DNA of 64,000 nucleotides from contig CP114491.1 in the NCBI GenBank assembly GCA_027186245.1, forward strand, positions 7,251,501 through 7,315,500, given 5' to 3'. Shown here in pieces: positions 11,959-24,755 of this stretch. The notes beneath the pieces are model-generated. The model did no database searches and had not been told where the DNA came from. It worked only from the letters and a program-made list of their open reading frames with translations. Source of the DNA: Coriaria nepalensis. Its lineage: Eukaryota > Streptophyta > Magnoliopsida > Cucurbitales > Coriariaceae. Every line of letters begins with the position of its first letter. Positions within the stretch are counted from its first letter, which is position 1. The position numbers and the translations under genes were made by a program.

Positions 11959-14489
11959 TCTGAACCCTAGACGATGAAAATTACTCGAAGGGAGCAAAAC
12001 TTAAGGGTTTCTTTTTTCTTCTTTGTTGCGGACTTGATTTTATTGATGGGTTTAAAGAGGGAGATTAGGTACATATACAGTTGAGAAGGAGTGAGAGTAC
12101 TTTGTTCTGATTGGCTCAAGACGGGGAGATGCGGATTGCCAGCGTGGATACTTTTCTCTTTGATGGTATATTGGAAGCGTGAGAAATGAAAGTATATGAG
12201 ATCTGGATTCAAGCCTGTTTGGTTTCATTTCTCTCCTGTCTCATTTCTTCACGACCAGATAAAATCTTCACGACCAGATAAAATCCTCACGACTAGAAGG
12301 CCGCCATTGCAGAGCCGTATAATTTCTCATTTTGCTTCAGGTTTGCTTTACTTTCATTCATTTTCGACTTATGGCATAAATTTAGAGAGTTTGATTTAGG
12401 GATTCGATTAGGTAGCATCACTGCATTTTTTCTTCATTCAAATTCATTATAGGTTCTCTTCTATATCATGAGGAAGTATTACATCTGTACAGAATCATAC
12501 TCAAGAGAAAGTAAGTTCATTCCTCAGTATATTTACATTTGTCATCCTATTGGAAAAGCAACTTCATAGGAGCTTCGAATTATATGTTTTCATGGATTAG
12601 TGAATGTCAATGCTACCAATATGAGAATGGAGCCATTGAATACGTCGTTACTTAATCATTTTGTTCCATTTTTAGGTTAAGTGAGGTTCAATGGGCAGCA
12701 TTCAATCTACTATGTGCAAGTTGCACACCACTGCCCACCTAAAGTCAAAGTTAGTCCCAACGTTTCATTGTTTTGTTTCCGTAACTTACAAGTTATTATT
12801 TATATGTTAACAAATTTATCATTGTTTTAGCAGTTCTGATGAGGTTTTTCGAACTGCTAAAACATTTATCATCCGAATAAACTTCAACTTCATTGGCTTG
12901 AACTCCAGATGCCAAACATTTACGAACGTGCCATCGTCGTTTTCACAGTCAATTCTACAACATCTAATCTTACAGATAAACAAACATATTTTGTGCAAAA
13001 TTAGATCAAATGAAATAAAAAATTATTTACAATTACGTAATGAACCTTCTGACATTGGGGGTGTACTCAAGTTTTGAGAAGTAATGTTCTCTCTGGTTTA
13101 GAAATTGTGCAGAATGTCAATTTAGAATGGCCTTGGTTTTGTGCTTTAGATAGAGTTTTTAGGTGATTGACATATTCATATTTGAAGTTCATCTTTTCAC
13201 CACTTTTTCACTAATTTAGCTGAAATTCTAATGTGCTTCATTTATATCCAAAAATTTTCTACACATGTGAACATCTTTTGACCATTTTTTACCATTTTTG
13301 ATCGCTTATGCAGTTAACTATTCAAATGTGATTCACTGTATGGTATAATAGTTATTCAAGCTGAAATAACTTTTGACTGCTTTTGACCTTCTTTTTTTTT
13401 TCACATGTAAATAGTCGTTAAAGTTTTTCTATACTCACACGCAAAAAGGTATGTTCGCCTTATGACATATTAACAAAAAACAAAAAAATATAGTACATAT
13501 ATCATCCTTACTACTGTAATTCATAACAACATTATTGCTTCTGTCAAAATTCATCAACAACTATTTACATGTAAACTTATCTATGGTATTTTATTTATGC
13601 ATAGTTAATAGCTAGCTTTAAGAGCTTTTTTAGAGTTCATTCTTGTCTTAAAAAGATCATTATACATCCCATTAAGTTACTAACTCCCTCTTCATTTCCC
13701 AAATACTATCCGCTAAAATCATGGTCTACAAAAGCAGTTCTTGGGGCTCCAGTGCTTGATGAGCTAACCTCATTGACGCCCATGCAATGTACATCATATC
13801 AAAAATAGATGTAACAAGAAATGAATCAGGCAATCAATACATTATATACCTCAGCATATCTATGGAACAAATGAGCATAATTTATGTTTCTTCTCGAGTG
13901 TGTTCTAAGAATCTGAATTGTACTACTGTGTATACAATACATATTTTTTATCTTGGAATCCATCTTTTTCAAACTACACTTATGAAAATAACCCCAATCA
14001 AATCAAAAATCAATATCCACAATGAGAGATCATACCACAATGTCCCTCTTGTTATAGAAAATAACCTCAATCAAATAAACAAAAATCAAATGGATTTGTC
14101 AAATTACATTCCCCTTATTAAGTTTCAAGGTACAATTAATTCAGCTTTACCTTTTTTTTTCTTTACTCTAAATTTTCATTAATCAAGTTCTTTACTCTAA
14201 TCTAGTATCCATTAATCAAATTCTTTCATGTAGTCTATGAATTGAGGTTTTACAATCTCAAATTATATTTATTAAATAAAAATGTGCGATTTGAAGAACC
14301 AATCATGTGCCATTTGAAGAACTAATCTTATAAATATCACAGATCTCGAAAATTAGAAAGAAAATTTTTAATTTTAAATTATGCGATTTGATCTTATTTA
14401 TGAAGACTAATAAATAAATAGAAGGATGCAATATATAGCTGATCAAAACCCATAACTTATAGGATGTAAGTGAGTTTTCAAAAAAAAAA
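11959..14489. other. intergenic region upstream of H2A.X
   Basis: The first few hundred bases hold the H2A.X 5' UTR and promoter. The rest (12.2-14.4 kb) has moderate complexity and no frame I recognise. A 131-codon open frame at 13787-14182 shows no domain, skewed composition and a poly-Phe tail, so I do not call it a gene. A spliced non-coding transcript cannot be excluded. Confidence 0.5.
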
Positions 14490-15960
14490 AACTGGAACAG
14501 ATGGAAAAGTCGAAACCTATAAAGTTAGACTAGTTGCAAAGAGTTATAGATAAAGAGAAACGATCGATTAAGAGGAAACTTTCTCACCCGTTGCAATAAC
14601 TAAATCCATTCGAATATTGTTTTTCATTGCCGCGTACCATGATTATAAAATCTAGCAAATGGACAGGAAGACAACCTTCCTAAATTGGTATCTCAATGAA
14701 GATGTGTATATAATATAACCCGAGGGCTTCATAGACAAGAAAAATAAAGGGAAGTTGTGTAAGTTGCAAAAGTCTATATACGACATAAAACAAGCATCTC
14801 AAAGTTAGAACATTCGTTTTAATGAAATGTTCAAATCGTTAGACTTTATTAAGAATGAAGATGATTCATGTGTGTGCAAGAAAGTTAGTGTGAGCTATGT
14901 TTCTTTTGTCATTCTATACGTGGATGACATACTACTTATTAGGAATGATGTAAATATGATACAGTCTATAAAAGTGTGGTTATCAAAGAATTTATCCTTG
15001 AAAGATTTGGGTGAAGCGGTCTATATTCTAGTAATAAAGACTTATAAAGATAAAAGGTTGTTAGGCTTGATCCAATCGACATACATAGATAAAATGCTAA
15101 AATGGTTTAGCATTGAAGATTTTGAGAGAGGACTTCTGCCAATAAGTCATGAAATTTATCTTTCTAAGAATATGTCTCCTAAAACACAATCGGAGAGAGA
15201 TGAGATGAGTGAAGTACCTTATGCTTCGGCATTACGATCCATCATATACGCTATGTTATTTATAAGGTCAGATGTTGTCTATACTTTAAGTATTACGAGA
15301 ATATTTTAAGGTAATCTGGAACAAAAGTATTGGATTATTGTCAATAACATTCTTAAATATTTGAGAAGAACTAAAAAGATGTTTTTGAATTAGGGAGGTA
15401 CTGACTTAAAAATTAAATGTTTCACAGACTCTAGTTTTCAATTAAATGTTAATTATCGTATATCAATTTTAGGTTTCATTTTCGCACTCAATAGTAGAGT
15501 GGTCAGTTAGAAGAGTTCCAAATAGGAAATGACTGTGGATTCCACTACTGAGACTGGATACATTGTAGCTATATAAGCAGCAAAAAAAGTGATTTGGATG
15601 AAAAAATTATAACTAAACTTGGTATGATTTCGAGCATTGTTGATCTCGTAGTAGTGTATTGATAATAATAATGCAATAGCACTAGCGAAGGGACCCATAT
15701 CTCATCAGAAATCTAAGCATGTGTTGCGATATTATCACTTCATTCGAGGGATGATTGGAAGAAGGGGGCGTCAACATAGAAAGGTGTTCGACAATATGGG
15801 AACAATATAGATCCATTCACTAAGCCACTTTCCTAACAAAAGTTTGATAGTCATCTTGACAATATGGGAATAAGATTAAAAAATGATTGCTTTAAGTGCA
15901 AGTGGGTGATTGAAAGTGTATGCACGTCAAGCCAATCAAATTTTGATCCTATGGGGCAAA
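14490..15960 (+). mobile_element. Ty1/copia retrotransposon remnant (RT-RNase H, 3' end)
   Basis: The conceptual reading, broken by stops, shows copia reverse transcriptase and RNase H signatures in order. They are YKVRLVAKSY (near 14506), a decayed D-V-K-T-A-F-L-like block (near 14660), VILYVDDILLI with the catalytic YVDD (near 14911), IKDLGEA-like LKDLGEAVYILVIKTY (near 15000), Y-A-S-A-L-R-S-I-I-Y (near 15222) and DPFTKPLS (near 15813). A purine-rich tract (AAGTGCAAGTGGGTGATTG) at about 15895 is followed by TGTATGCACGTC at 15918, probably the start of the 3' LTR. The gag, protease and integrase parts and the 5' LTR are absent. Several in-frame stops show it is inactive. Confidence 0.85.
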
Positions 15961-16635
15961 TAATTTTATATGATACTATATTTATATAGATATTAACAAG
16001 ATAATAAATATTATTATTAGTTGTTATTTATGAAAATCAGTTATTATTTATCATGTTTATTGATTTGTTTGGAATTAAGTCTTATGTTCTATAAATATAT
16101 ATTATGATAAAGTTCAATATTTTAAGCTATGTATTTTAGAAATCATGATAATTGAGACTCAAATTGCTTAAATCTTAAGACACGAATTATTTACTGTCAT
16201 AGGATCTTAAACCATCATATATAAATATTATATGATCCATCTTACTTATATAATTATTATACATATTTAAAATAAGATCAGAAAAATTTTAGATATTACT
16301 TTATATATATGAATTCCTTACGACTTTTATTACAAACTAAACTTAATAGGTTTGTGCATTTTAGTTAAGCCAACGCCCTAAGGGCCAACAGTAGTAAACT
16401 AAAACATTACTAACTAGTCAATCAAATTGATGATGACAAGTTAAAACATGCACAACAATTCACTGATACATAATGTAATAATTAATGCTTCTCATTAATT
16501 TCATCATATAAATTTAAACAGATATAGACTTCTTAACTTTTCCTCCCTCGTAGGGTATATTATACAAAGAACCAAAACATCACTACAACATTATATACAA
16601 TTTGCAGCCGAAAAATTCTCCCCCCATTTTTTGAA
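15961..16635. other. probable decayed 3' LTR and AT-rich DNA
   Basis: AT-rich sequence following the copia relic is likely its 3' LTR, but no second LTR is present to set the boundary. The last about 100 bp are the probable 3' UTR of the VAPYRIN-like gene. No coding signal was seen. Confidence 0.4.
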
Positions 16636-17958
16636 TCACTCGTGTTCTTTCACATAACACACAGAAGAAGGACCCAAAACAGAAGAGGGAAAAACATTCT
16701 TAAAACTCTCCGATTTTTTCAAGCTAACCAAACCTTTCGCGCTAGCTTTCGCGCCATTAGCCTCCAGAAACAAAGCGACCTGCAAGTTCCCCGCTTCAAC
16801 CGCACAATGCAAAGGTGTGCATCCGGAATCATCCACTTGATCAACTTCAGCTCCAAACTCGATCAACAACTTCACGCATTCGATCCTTCCTTTGAACGCA
16901 GCTCGGTGCAATGCCGTCCATCCGTTTTGATCTCTCCCATTCAATTTCGCTCCTTCCGCTATGCAACTCTTGAGTCCGTTCAAATCGTTCAATCTTGCTC
17001 CTCTATGCAAGACATCGCCCAAACAGAGCAGGTCGAAAAGATGAGAATGCCCTTTATCGAACGCGAGTTGGAACGCAGTCTTCCCATCCTTGTTCAACGC
17101 GTATTTTACGTTCGAACAGTTTAATAGAAAATCGACGGTTTCCAAATGACCTTCCGATGCGGCGCATTGAAGTGGTGTCCACTTGTTTCGGTCTGGGGTC
17201 TCGGCATTTGCACCGGCAGATACCAAAAACCGAATCATCTCAATGTGGTTGAGGCTCGCGGCGATGTGGACTGGGGTCCGGCCATCCGAGTCAACCGGAT
17301 CGTTAATATCACAACCCGAAGCTATTAAAATTTTAATGACATCAATGTTTCCGGTTTGAATGGCCGGTAATAACAGAGACCGGCCGTGTGAATCCTTGAC
17401 AGTGACATCAGCACCGGAATCGATTAAACTCAAGACGATGTTTGGTCTTCCAAAAGAAATTGCGAGGGAGAGAAGTTTTGTGCTCTGAGATGGAGAACAG
17501 CTCGAGATGGCTTTGTTTAAAAGAACGGACAACTCCTGAACACTCGTACTGTGAGTGGTTAGGAATTCGACGACGTGGGGACCAACGAAAGAGATGATTA
17601 GGGAGGCATCTCGGAAGATGTGGGGTCCGGGCCGGTAAAACAGACGGCGGAGATCATCCGGATGAGCTTTGCCAATCGGCAGCACGGACGATCGGACGGT
17701 GACCGTATCAGGAGGAGTGCTGAGAGGGGGTTGATCGGACGGCTGAGAAAGGGTGAGAGTGTAGGAGGCAGAAGAGAGAGGTGGGAGGATAGAGAAGGAT
17801 TGAGAAACTGTGAAAACTGATGGATTCGAAGTCGTTAAGCATACTGCAACAGACATGGTGTGCATGAGATTTGTCAATCTAAAGGCTGTACTGCTTTTTT
17901 GTCCTTTCATGAAGGCTAGATCAAGCTCCTTCAAGTCTGGCTTCACCAATCTGTCCAT
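16636..17958 (-). CDS. VAPYRIN-like MSP-ankyrin protein
   Basis: A single 440-codon exon. Residues 1 to about 110 form an MSP (VAP-like) domain starting MDRLVKPD. About eight ankyrin repeats follow from residue 155 to 415, with the usual G-x-TPLHxAA cores (GRTPVHIAA, KWTPLQCAA, GWTALHRAA, GCTPLHCAV). This MSP-plus-ankyrin layout and the MDRL(I/V)K start are those of VAPYRIN and VAPYRIN-LIKE. VAPYRIN is needed for intracellular accommodation of arbuscular mycorrhizal fungi and rhizobia and sits on small endomembrane bodies. This protein is shorter and diverged in the MSP part, so I place it with the VAPYRIN-LIKE paralogues, whose role is less known. There is no signal peptide or transmembrane segment. 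A CACGTG G-box lies at 18519-18524, about 560 bp upstream. It could also be called a generic ankyrin protein. Confidence 0.85.
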   Translation of the reverse strand: MDRLVKPDLKELDLAFMKGQKSSTAFRLTNLMHTMSVAVCLTTSNPSVFTVSQSFSILPPLSSASYTLTLSQPSDQPPLSTPPDTVTVRSSVLPIGKAHPDDLRRLFYRPGPHIFRDASLIISFVGPHVVEFLTTHSTSVQELSVLLNKAISSCSPSQSTKLLSLAISFGRPNIVLSLIDSGADVTVKDSHGRSLLLPAIQTGNIDVIKILIASGCDINDPVDSDGRTPVHIAASLNHIEMIRFLVSAGANAETPDRNKWTPLQCAASEGHLETVDFLLNCSNVKYALNKDGKTAFQLAFDKGHSHLFDLLCLGDVLHRGARLNDLNGLKSCIAEGAKLNGRDQNGWTALHRAAFKGRIECVKLLIEFGAEVDQVDDSGCTPLHCAVEAGNLQVALFLEANGAKASAKGLVSLKKSESFKNVFPSSVLGPSSVCYVKEHE

Positions 17959-18829
17959 GGTGGTGGTGGTGGTGTTTGTTTTCCGGGAAAATACACTCCG
18001 AAAATTTTGTTTTGAATTGGAGAGATGCTAAAGGAAGATAGGGTGGATGGAGTTAAAGATGATGAGTTGAGATGTTGTTTTCTATCGCTTTCATTATTGA
18101 ATTGATTAATCAAGCCGTGATCACTTGCTAGTATTTCAATGATGCAATTGTCTTAAGTTGCTTTAGTTAGTAGATTAGTTAAAAAATTTCCTCCCTATTT
18201 GGTGGCTTAGCTTTAGAGGTGTTAAGGCAAGATGTGGACTTTGACAATTGAGTGGATTGAAATGGAGAAAGGGAAATAGTCTTACACGTTAAGATGGAAA
18301 ATGACATGATATTTACTTCTTTCTAATTTGACGGGATATTGAGTCACTTATTTTACATCTTATCATTAGCTCTATGTAATCAATATTAAGAAGTATCAAT
18401 TTTAATATCGAATTTATTAATATATATATTATAACGTGTAGATAATGGTGTATATTTACACAAGGTTTATAGCTCTGTTAGGTAATACTAGGACAATAAT
18501 GATTGGCCAGAATAATGTCACGTGTTATGTGTCATATCTCATGTGCCAGACCAGTTAGACTGGTAGATTCGGATTCCATGTTATATTCTCAAAATTGAGG
18601 ATATAAAATAAAATGAAATTATTATTATTTATTAGATAGTTATTGTTGTATGTATAGTCAATCAAATCATCTCATGCGGAGCCTTTTAGTGAAATTGACA
18701 GATCATTAATAAATATTTTTTAAAATTTGTGGGGGCCATTGTCATTGTCAGCTGTCTTGGACATCAGCGGATTTTTTAATTTTTAGAATCGGGTTGGATT
18801 GAATCCGAAAAAAATAAAGTGAGTTCGAT

Positions 18830-19870
18830 TAAATCAAAATTATATTTTTTTTTATTTTTTTTTTTATTTTATTTTAATTATTGAACGAATTGTTTAATTT
18901 CATTTAAAATTGTCAAGATTGATATCATAATGAACTTAAACTTATTGTATAATTTGATATTATTAATATAAATTATTATACAAAATATGTCAAAAATAAT
19001 ATTATTAATATCAATTTGACTTTTATAAATTCTAAATTTGTATGTTTTTATTTCTTTCATTTTTTTTAATTACTAAATGAGTTGAATAATTTAATTACAT
19101 CTAAAATGATTTAAATCAACATAACTTAATTAATAATTTGGCTGAACATATATCATAATGAACTTAAAACATGATGTAGAGTTGAAGGCCTAATCGACCC
19201 ATTAATCTCATCTACCCCATCAACCCATCGATTGAGCTTTCATAACTACTAGCTTATGCCCATATAGTCGAAGGCCTACTCGACTACATCGACCTATCAA
19301 CCTCATCGACCTGTCGATGGAACTTTCATAACTGCTAGTTGATGTGCATAGAGTCGAATACCTCATCTACTCATAGAGTCAAAGGCCATATAGATCCAAT
19401 CGCCCCGTATAATCAAATTACTCTATGGGTCGATGAGGTCAAAAGAGCTTTCAATCCGTAAAGTAAATTAGCAGTAATGAATATACTAACATAATTACTA
19501 GTTTATTCTACGGATCTATTGGGTCAATGATGTCGATGCAACCTTCTTTATTTATAATGTTATATTCATTCTCAGCAACCAACAAACGAAAAATATAATT
19601 ACTCATATACTGGGTTGTTGAGTTGTTTAATATAAAATTGATTTTTAGTATTAATTATGAATTTTGAATTAAATCATTTTTTTTTATTTTTCAATTGTTA
19701 AATGAGTTTCCTAATTTCATTAAAATATGCATTTTAATATTGAGTTCATGAGTTCATTATGATGTCGATACGTGTTCATGTTTGAATAAAATTAGGTAAT
19801 TCATTTAATAATTAAAAATAAAATGAAATAAAATTTGGTTTAATATTGAGTTTATTCTTAGCGACTATTA
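18830..19870. repeat. composite AT-rich element with inverted ends
   Basis: The left end (tttattttaattattgaa..gaattg at about 18865-18890) recurs inverted near 19795-19840 (aattcatttaataattaaaa). The same TTAnTnAAnGAGTTnnnTAATTtcAT module recurs directly near 19065 and 19685. The middle carries tandem GTCGA-rich units. The layout suggests a non-autonomous transposon or nested repeats; no transposase frame is present. Confidence 0.35.
19181..19395. repeat. degenerate 86-bp tandem repeat
   Basis: Units start at 19181, 19267 and 19353 with GT(T/C)GAA(G/T)(G/A)CC and share ctttcataactnctagnt(t/g)atg. The third copy is partial. The period is 86 bp, and the copies are about three quarters identical by eye. 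Confidence 0.7.
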
Positions 19871-21002
19871 GTAAATGAACTTCTCCTAAGTTGTGAAGTC
19901 GTGGCACAGAACCAAAACTTTGGTTACATGAATGGGGGTTCCCGTACTTGTCCTAACAGGGTCTTTTTATATTTATAATTGATTACCACCAATTTCAACT
20001 TCAACTTCAACTTCAAATTTATTTATTTTTATTTTTATTTTATTTTTATTCTGTTTTTGTTTCTGGAAGTTTGGTGAACCTGATTCATTGGTTCTATGTC
20101 CTTGGACTGTTTCTTACACTTTCAATCTTCTGATGGATTGTGGAGCTCTTCAGGTGAATTTTTATTTATTATTTTTTTTAAAAATTATTTAAATATAATA
20201 AAAATTAATTGTTAATTGGGATTCTTATTTATTTATTTATATTTCACCCAAAAAAAAAAGTCATTTTTATTTTGGGTTAAACTACTTTCATTTTGGGCTG
20301 ATTCTTAAAAATTCTCGATTGAGTTGGGCTTGGGCTTACTGATGCCAAACTAACAAGGCCCATTCATTGCTTATCGATGGGGCCACCAACGTGTGGGGGC
20401 TTTCCTAACTAATTCTAATGAGCTGGAAAAAGTTAAGAAAACGTATTTTTTTATGCAGGGTTAATCAAGCTACTACGTCGTTTGGGGCTCTTTACTCGTT
20501 TATTGTCCATATCATTCCTAAATGTCTGTGTTTGGAGAAGGGGATTCATTCTACTTCATCTTCAGAATGAAGTTGAAGAAGAAGCTTCTTCTGCAATCGA
20601 TGACCTACGTCTCAATAGTTGGTAAATTTTAAATTTCTAGAAATTCAAAATTAAAGCGGTTGGAAACAAATAGTCAATTAACTGTTTTCACCAGTCAATT
20701 GACTGTTTCATTATTACCAAAATAGTCTATAAATAGATGAATCTAGAAGAGATAAATTCACTTTTTTTTTTCTTTTATTAAAGGAAATTTATTATATATC
20801 GAGAGTTATTTTCATAAAAATTTAAAAAATTATTTTTATATTTATTTCGAGTCTCGATTCCATAATTTTTAACAACCAACACATAAATTGTTTTAACTAT
20901 ATTTTTTATACATTAGTTAATTACAACAAAGCATAGTTGATACTTGTATAATATTGATTGTCTTTATCATTTGTCTTTATTCCCTATCATTTCTATTGGT
21001 CT

Positions 21003-21105
21003 CTCTCCATCACATTTTAAAAAAATTAAAAAATTAAAAAAAATTAAAAAATTAAAAAATTAAAAATTAAAAAATTGAAAAAATAAAAAAAAAAAAAAAA
21101 AAAAG
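21003..21105. repeat. A-rich (AAAAATT)n and poly-A tract
   Basis: A simple-sequence run of aaattaaaaaatt units leads into an A homopolymer and a short GAA repeat. It is low complexity without coding potential. Confidence 0.85.
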
Positions 21106-22627
21106 GAAGAAGAAGAAGAAGATTGTCGGTAAGTAGATTAATATGTCAGTAAAGTGATCTAGTAGTAGTATTCATCTTGAATGTCAAAGTAATGGGGTTG
21201 AGACAAAATATAAATAGATTAGTTTAAGTTAATGATAAGCCAATAATACCCAACCAAATTTAAAGACAAAGTGGTGAACTCTTATAAATTAATTCAAATT
21301 TTATATGATATGTTTATAATTTTATAGAATTTAAATTTTTTTACCATAAATTATATATAATTATTATTAATAATTTTATTTATTTATTTATTTATTCAAT
21401 TTCCGAATAATTTCATATGTCACCCGAACAACCCCAACTAAATCAAAAGAAAAGTGGGAATTAAAACATGAATCCAACATTTTGTTTTTAATATTTTAGC
21501 AAAGTTACCTTATTAGTCAAAATCACATGGTTTTGACCGAACATGCGGAAGATGCCAAAAGCTGTTCCAAATTCTTGACCTAACACACAACACGACAAAT
21601 TCAACGTGGCCCGCACGTTATTACTGAGAGGTTATATATTTTTTAAATATTAATATTAATTTATAAAATAAAATTAAAAAAATAACTTATCAAGCAAGTA
21701 AGACATCATTTTTTTTTTTCCTTTTTCAATTCATGAATTTTCTCTAAATTATATAATCATTAAAAATATAAATCAATTGATATTTGTATTGGGTTTTGTT
21801 TTTTTCTATATTATTATTATTTGTTGAATTTGGGTGGATGTGTTTCCTTTTTCTTTCTCTCTCCTTTTATTCTCTCTCTCTCTCCTCTCATTTTTCCTAC
21901 CAATGAGAGACTCTATTCTTTACGTTTGGGAAAAGTAATGTATAGATTATGCAAATTGGAGGAAGATCTTGGTTTCATGATGACGACTAATGAAGCGAGG
22001 AGAGAGAGTTCAACACAGGTATCTTTTTTTTTTTTTTTTTTTTAAGTAGTTAGATTTTAAATAAATAAAATTTTAATTATTTAAATATATTAAAATTAAT
22101 TATTTATCTTATTTCAATTAAAATTATTGAAATATTTATTTAAATTCAAATATTATAAAAAAAATAATAATTAAATGAGTTCATCTAGTAAGAGAAAAGA
22201 TGACTTCACATTTCTTATGATATACTGAACTAAGCTTAGTTTATGAAGATTATAGAAATTTAAATTTTTATTTGTAAAAATAAGATTGATATATTTTTTA
22301 TTATGAAAATAATAAAAAAGAGAAATTAGGATTAAATTATTAAAACTTAGCAGAAATCATAATATATACTTTGAAATATTTAGTATAAATAATTACTTAC
22401 TAATTATATCTATTTTAATTATAATTTAAATTTTATATTTATTATAATTATTAAATATTTATTATAATTTAAAATAAAATTTAAAACTTTATTCTAATTA
22501 TCCTAATTAAAATGAAATAAATGTTAACTTCAGAAACACGTTATTACAAAATAGGATACCAAAAAAGCCATCGTCATAAATAACGAATGAAAGCTAAGAA
22601 AGAGCAAAAATACAAAACGGGGGTCGG

Positions 22628-22630
<3 letters not shown>

Positions 22631-22658
<28 letters not shown>
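22631..22658. repeat. (AT)n microsatellite
   Basis: An uninterrupted run of 14 AT units. Confidence 0.95.
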
Positions 22659-22661
<3 letters not shown>

Positions 22662-24755
22662 TTTGTCCGTTTCTATGGAATTCAGTCAAACATTTCCGTC
22701 AACATTGATGTTGAATTACGTGTCCGTTTGGAGCTTCCTTCCACTACAAGACAAAAACATCTAGACGCGTCGGCCCCACAAACTTATGGGTCCACACCAT
22801 AACAAGAATATAAAAACACATGTTACACAAAAACAAAAACGAAAAATAAATCATTATGCACGAAAATGTTAACTAAATAGTATTACCGATTTAATATATA
22901 TATATATATATTTATATATTTATTTATTTTTAACTCAAAAATTTTTATTTCGGAAATCTAAATTAGATAGGTGAATATAAATTAAAATTTTATGAATAAA
23001 CATGTGTTTAGGTTTCGAGGCCCAAACGGCGGTGCATTGGTTAAGAATCAAGAGAAAATAGAGAGTGATTTGCTTTAGTCTCGTATCATACGTCTAATCA
23101 AATTATAAACATGTGTTTTACATAATTAAATTTATATTTCATGATTAATGTTTTAATTAAATTAAGTTAATTTAATAAAAATATTTTTATATACATATAT
23201 TACGTCACACATCAATCAAGTGCAATACATTTAAGACAGGAACATATACATTTTTATACGTTGTTTGACGCGACAAGTACAATACGGAGAGCTAACTGCT
23301 GCTTCAGTGGTAGTTTCGTAGTTTGTGTAAGGTGAGAAGGGCATTGCTGCCACTGATTTTTTTTCTTTTTTTAAAAAAAATTATTTGTTGCCACGTGATT
23401 CGGCATGGGTGGTGGCACGTATGAGTTGTAACGGTTTCGCTAATATATGAAGTGATTTATGATTTATTTATTTCTTTCTTTCTAAGATTATATTTTAAGG
23501 AAAATTTTGAAGTACAAGAATATGTATTTATCAATCAAAATAAATAAAATAAAATAAAATAGAGAAAGGGAAGATTATTGCTAAGTTATAATAATCTAAA
23601 TATATATTTAGATCAAAATAGTTCATATCATTCTTATATTCTTTTTTAATTTAAATAAGTAGAGACGACAATCCAGATCTGATTCATATTAGATTTGAGC
23701 CCATTTAGATCGGACCGGATTCGGCCCATTTTGATTCGGGCCAGACTCTATTAATGATATTAATTTTATGATCAAGTATATGTTTCCTCTTTTTCATGTG
23801 TAAATGTTAAATGGTCAAGAGACCCTAAAGCGCTTTTAAAGAGTTTGTAAATTTGTGAGAATTTGGGGTATTTCAATATTCTGATTGAAACAAACTCTAT
23901 TTGCTTAGTTCAAATGGTACAAGGCTCCTTCAAAATTGCTCCTAAACTTCTATGACAAAAATAAAAGATATTATTATTTTACATAAAATCATTTTAACTC
24001 GTTAGTTTAAATGAATTAATTAGATAACTGATAATTTAACTAATTTAATTTTTCATAATAATTTTTTTCTTATTATCTCATCTTTCCTCTATCTATTAAA
24101 TTTGAATTTTTTTAATGATAATTTTGACTTAAGTTACTATTTAGACTCTCTTAACTTTTTTATTTTTAGGTTTTGATTTTTTATTTCTTTTCTTTTATAT
24201 CATTTTCTTTTTAATTTCTTTTTTTGCGCAGTAAAATAAACGTCTTTTGAGTTTCTTATAAAATATATATAATATATATGCATTTTAGCTTTAATTTTTA
24301 AAAAATCAGACAAACACAAATATAAATTTATATTTTAAATATAGCTGTGAAATTACGAAAATGCGGACCCGTCTAACACCGGCAGCCAACTCTTTGTCGT
24401 CTCTGTCTTCTCCGTTCATCGCTTCATCGCTTCATCCCCATATATCCCTCTCTCTTTGTCGGCTCTACTCCTCTCTCTAAAAATCTCTATAATCTCTACG
24501 TCTCTCACAGAGTCCTCTGTCCCCTAAATTACCGATTGAACCAACTCTTCCTCTTCTTCTTCTTCTTCTTTCTTCCTCTTCCGTAACTGAAATATTACGA
24601 TTCAATTAGAAAAAAAAAGAAAAAAGAAAAAGAAAAAGAGTGAGAATGGATCCATAAAGAGCTTGAGGCTGGGCAGCAGGTGTTAATGATTATTCGACTT
24701 CTTCGAAGATCAAAGCTTCGTGTTGTGATCGTCTGCGGTTAGAAGAAAGTACTTA

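Larger units (their letters stand above)
17959..24755. other. large AT-rich gene-poor interval
   Basis: The interval holds the VAPYRIN-like promoter on the left and the GID1 promoter and pyrimidine-rich 5' UTR on the right (about 24.4-24.75 kb). Between them are A/T homopolymers, AT microsatellites and decayed repeats. A GC-rich hAT-like word cluster (GGACCGG, CGGCCCAT, GGGCCAG) lies at about 23660-23750. I saw no coding gene. Confidence 0.6.

Noticed and set aside
12400..12760. Possible small gene starting ATGAGGAAGTATTAC
   Set aside because: Candidate exons hit stops quickly and match no family I recognise.
13787..14182. 131-codon open frame upstream of the copia relic
   Set aside because: No domain, odd composition and AT-rich context; chance frames of this size occur in such DNA.
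23655..23760. GC-rich hAT-like word cluster
   Set aside because: Suggestive of a transposon end, but no terminal repeat or partner was found, so it is not listed as an element.
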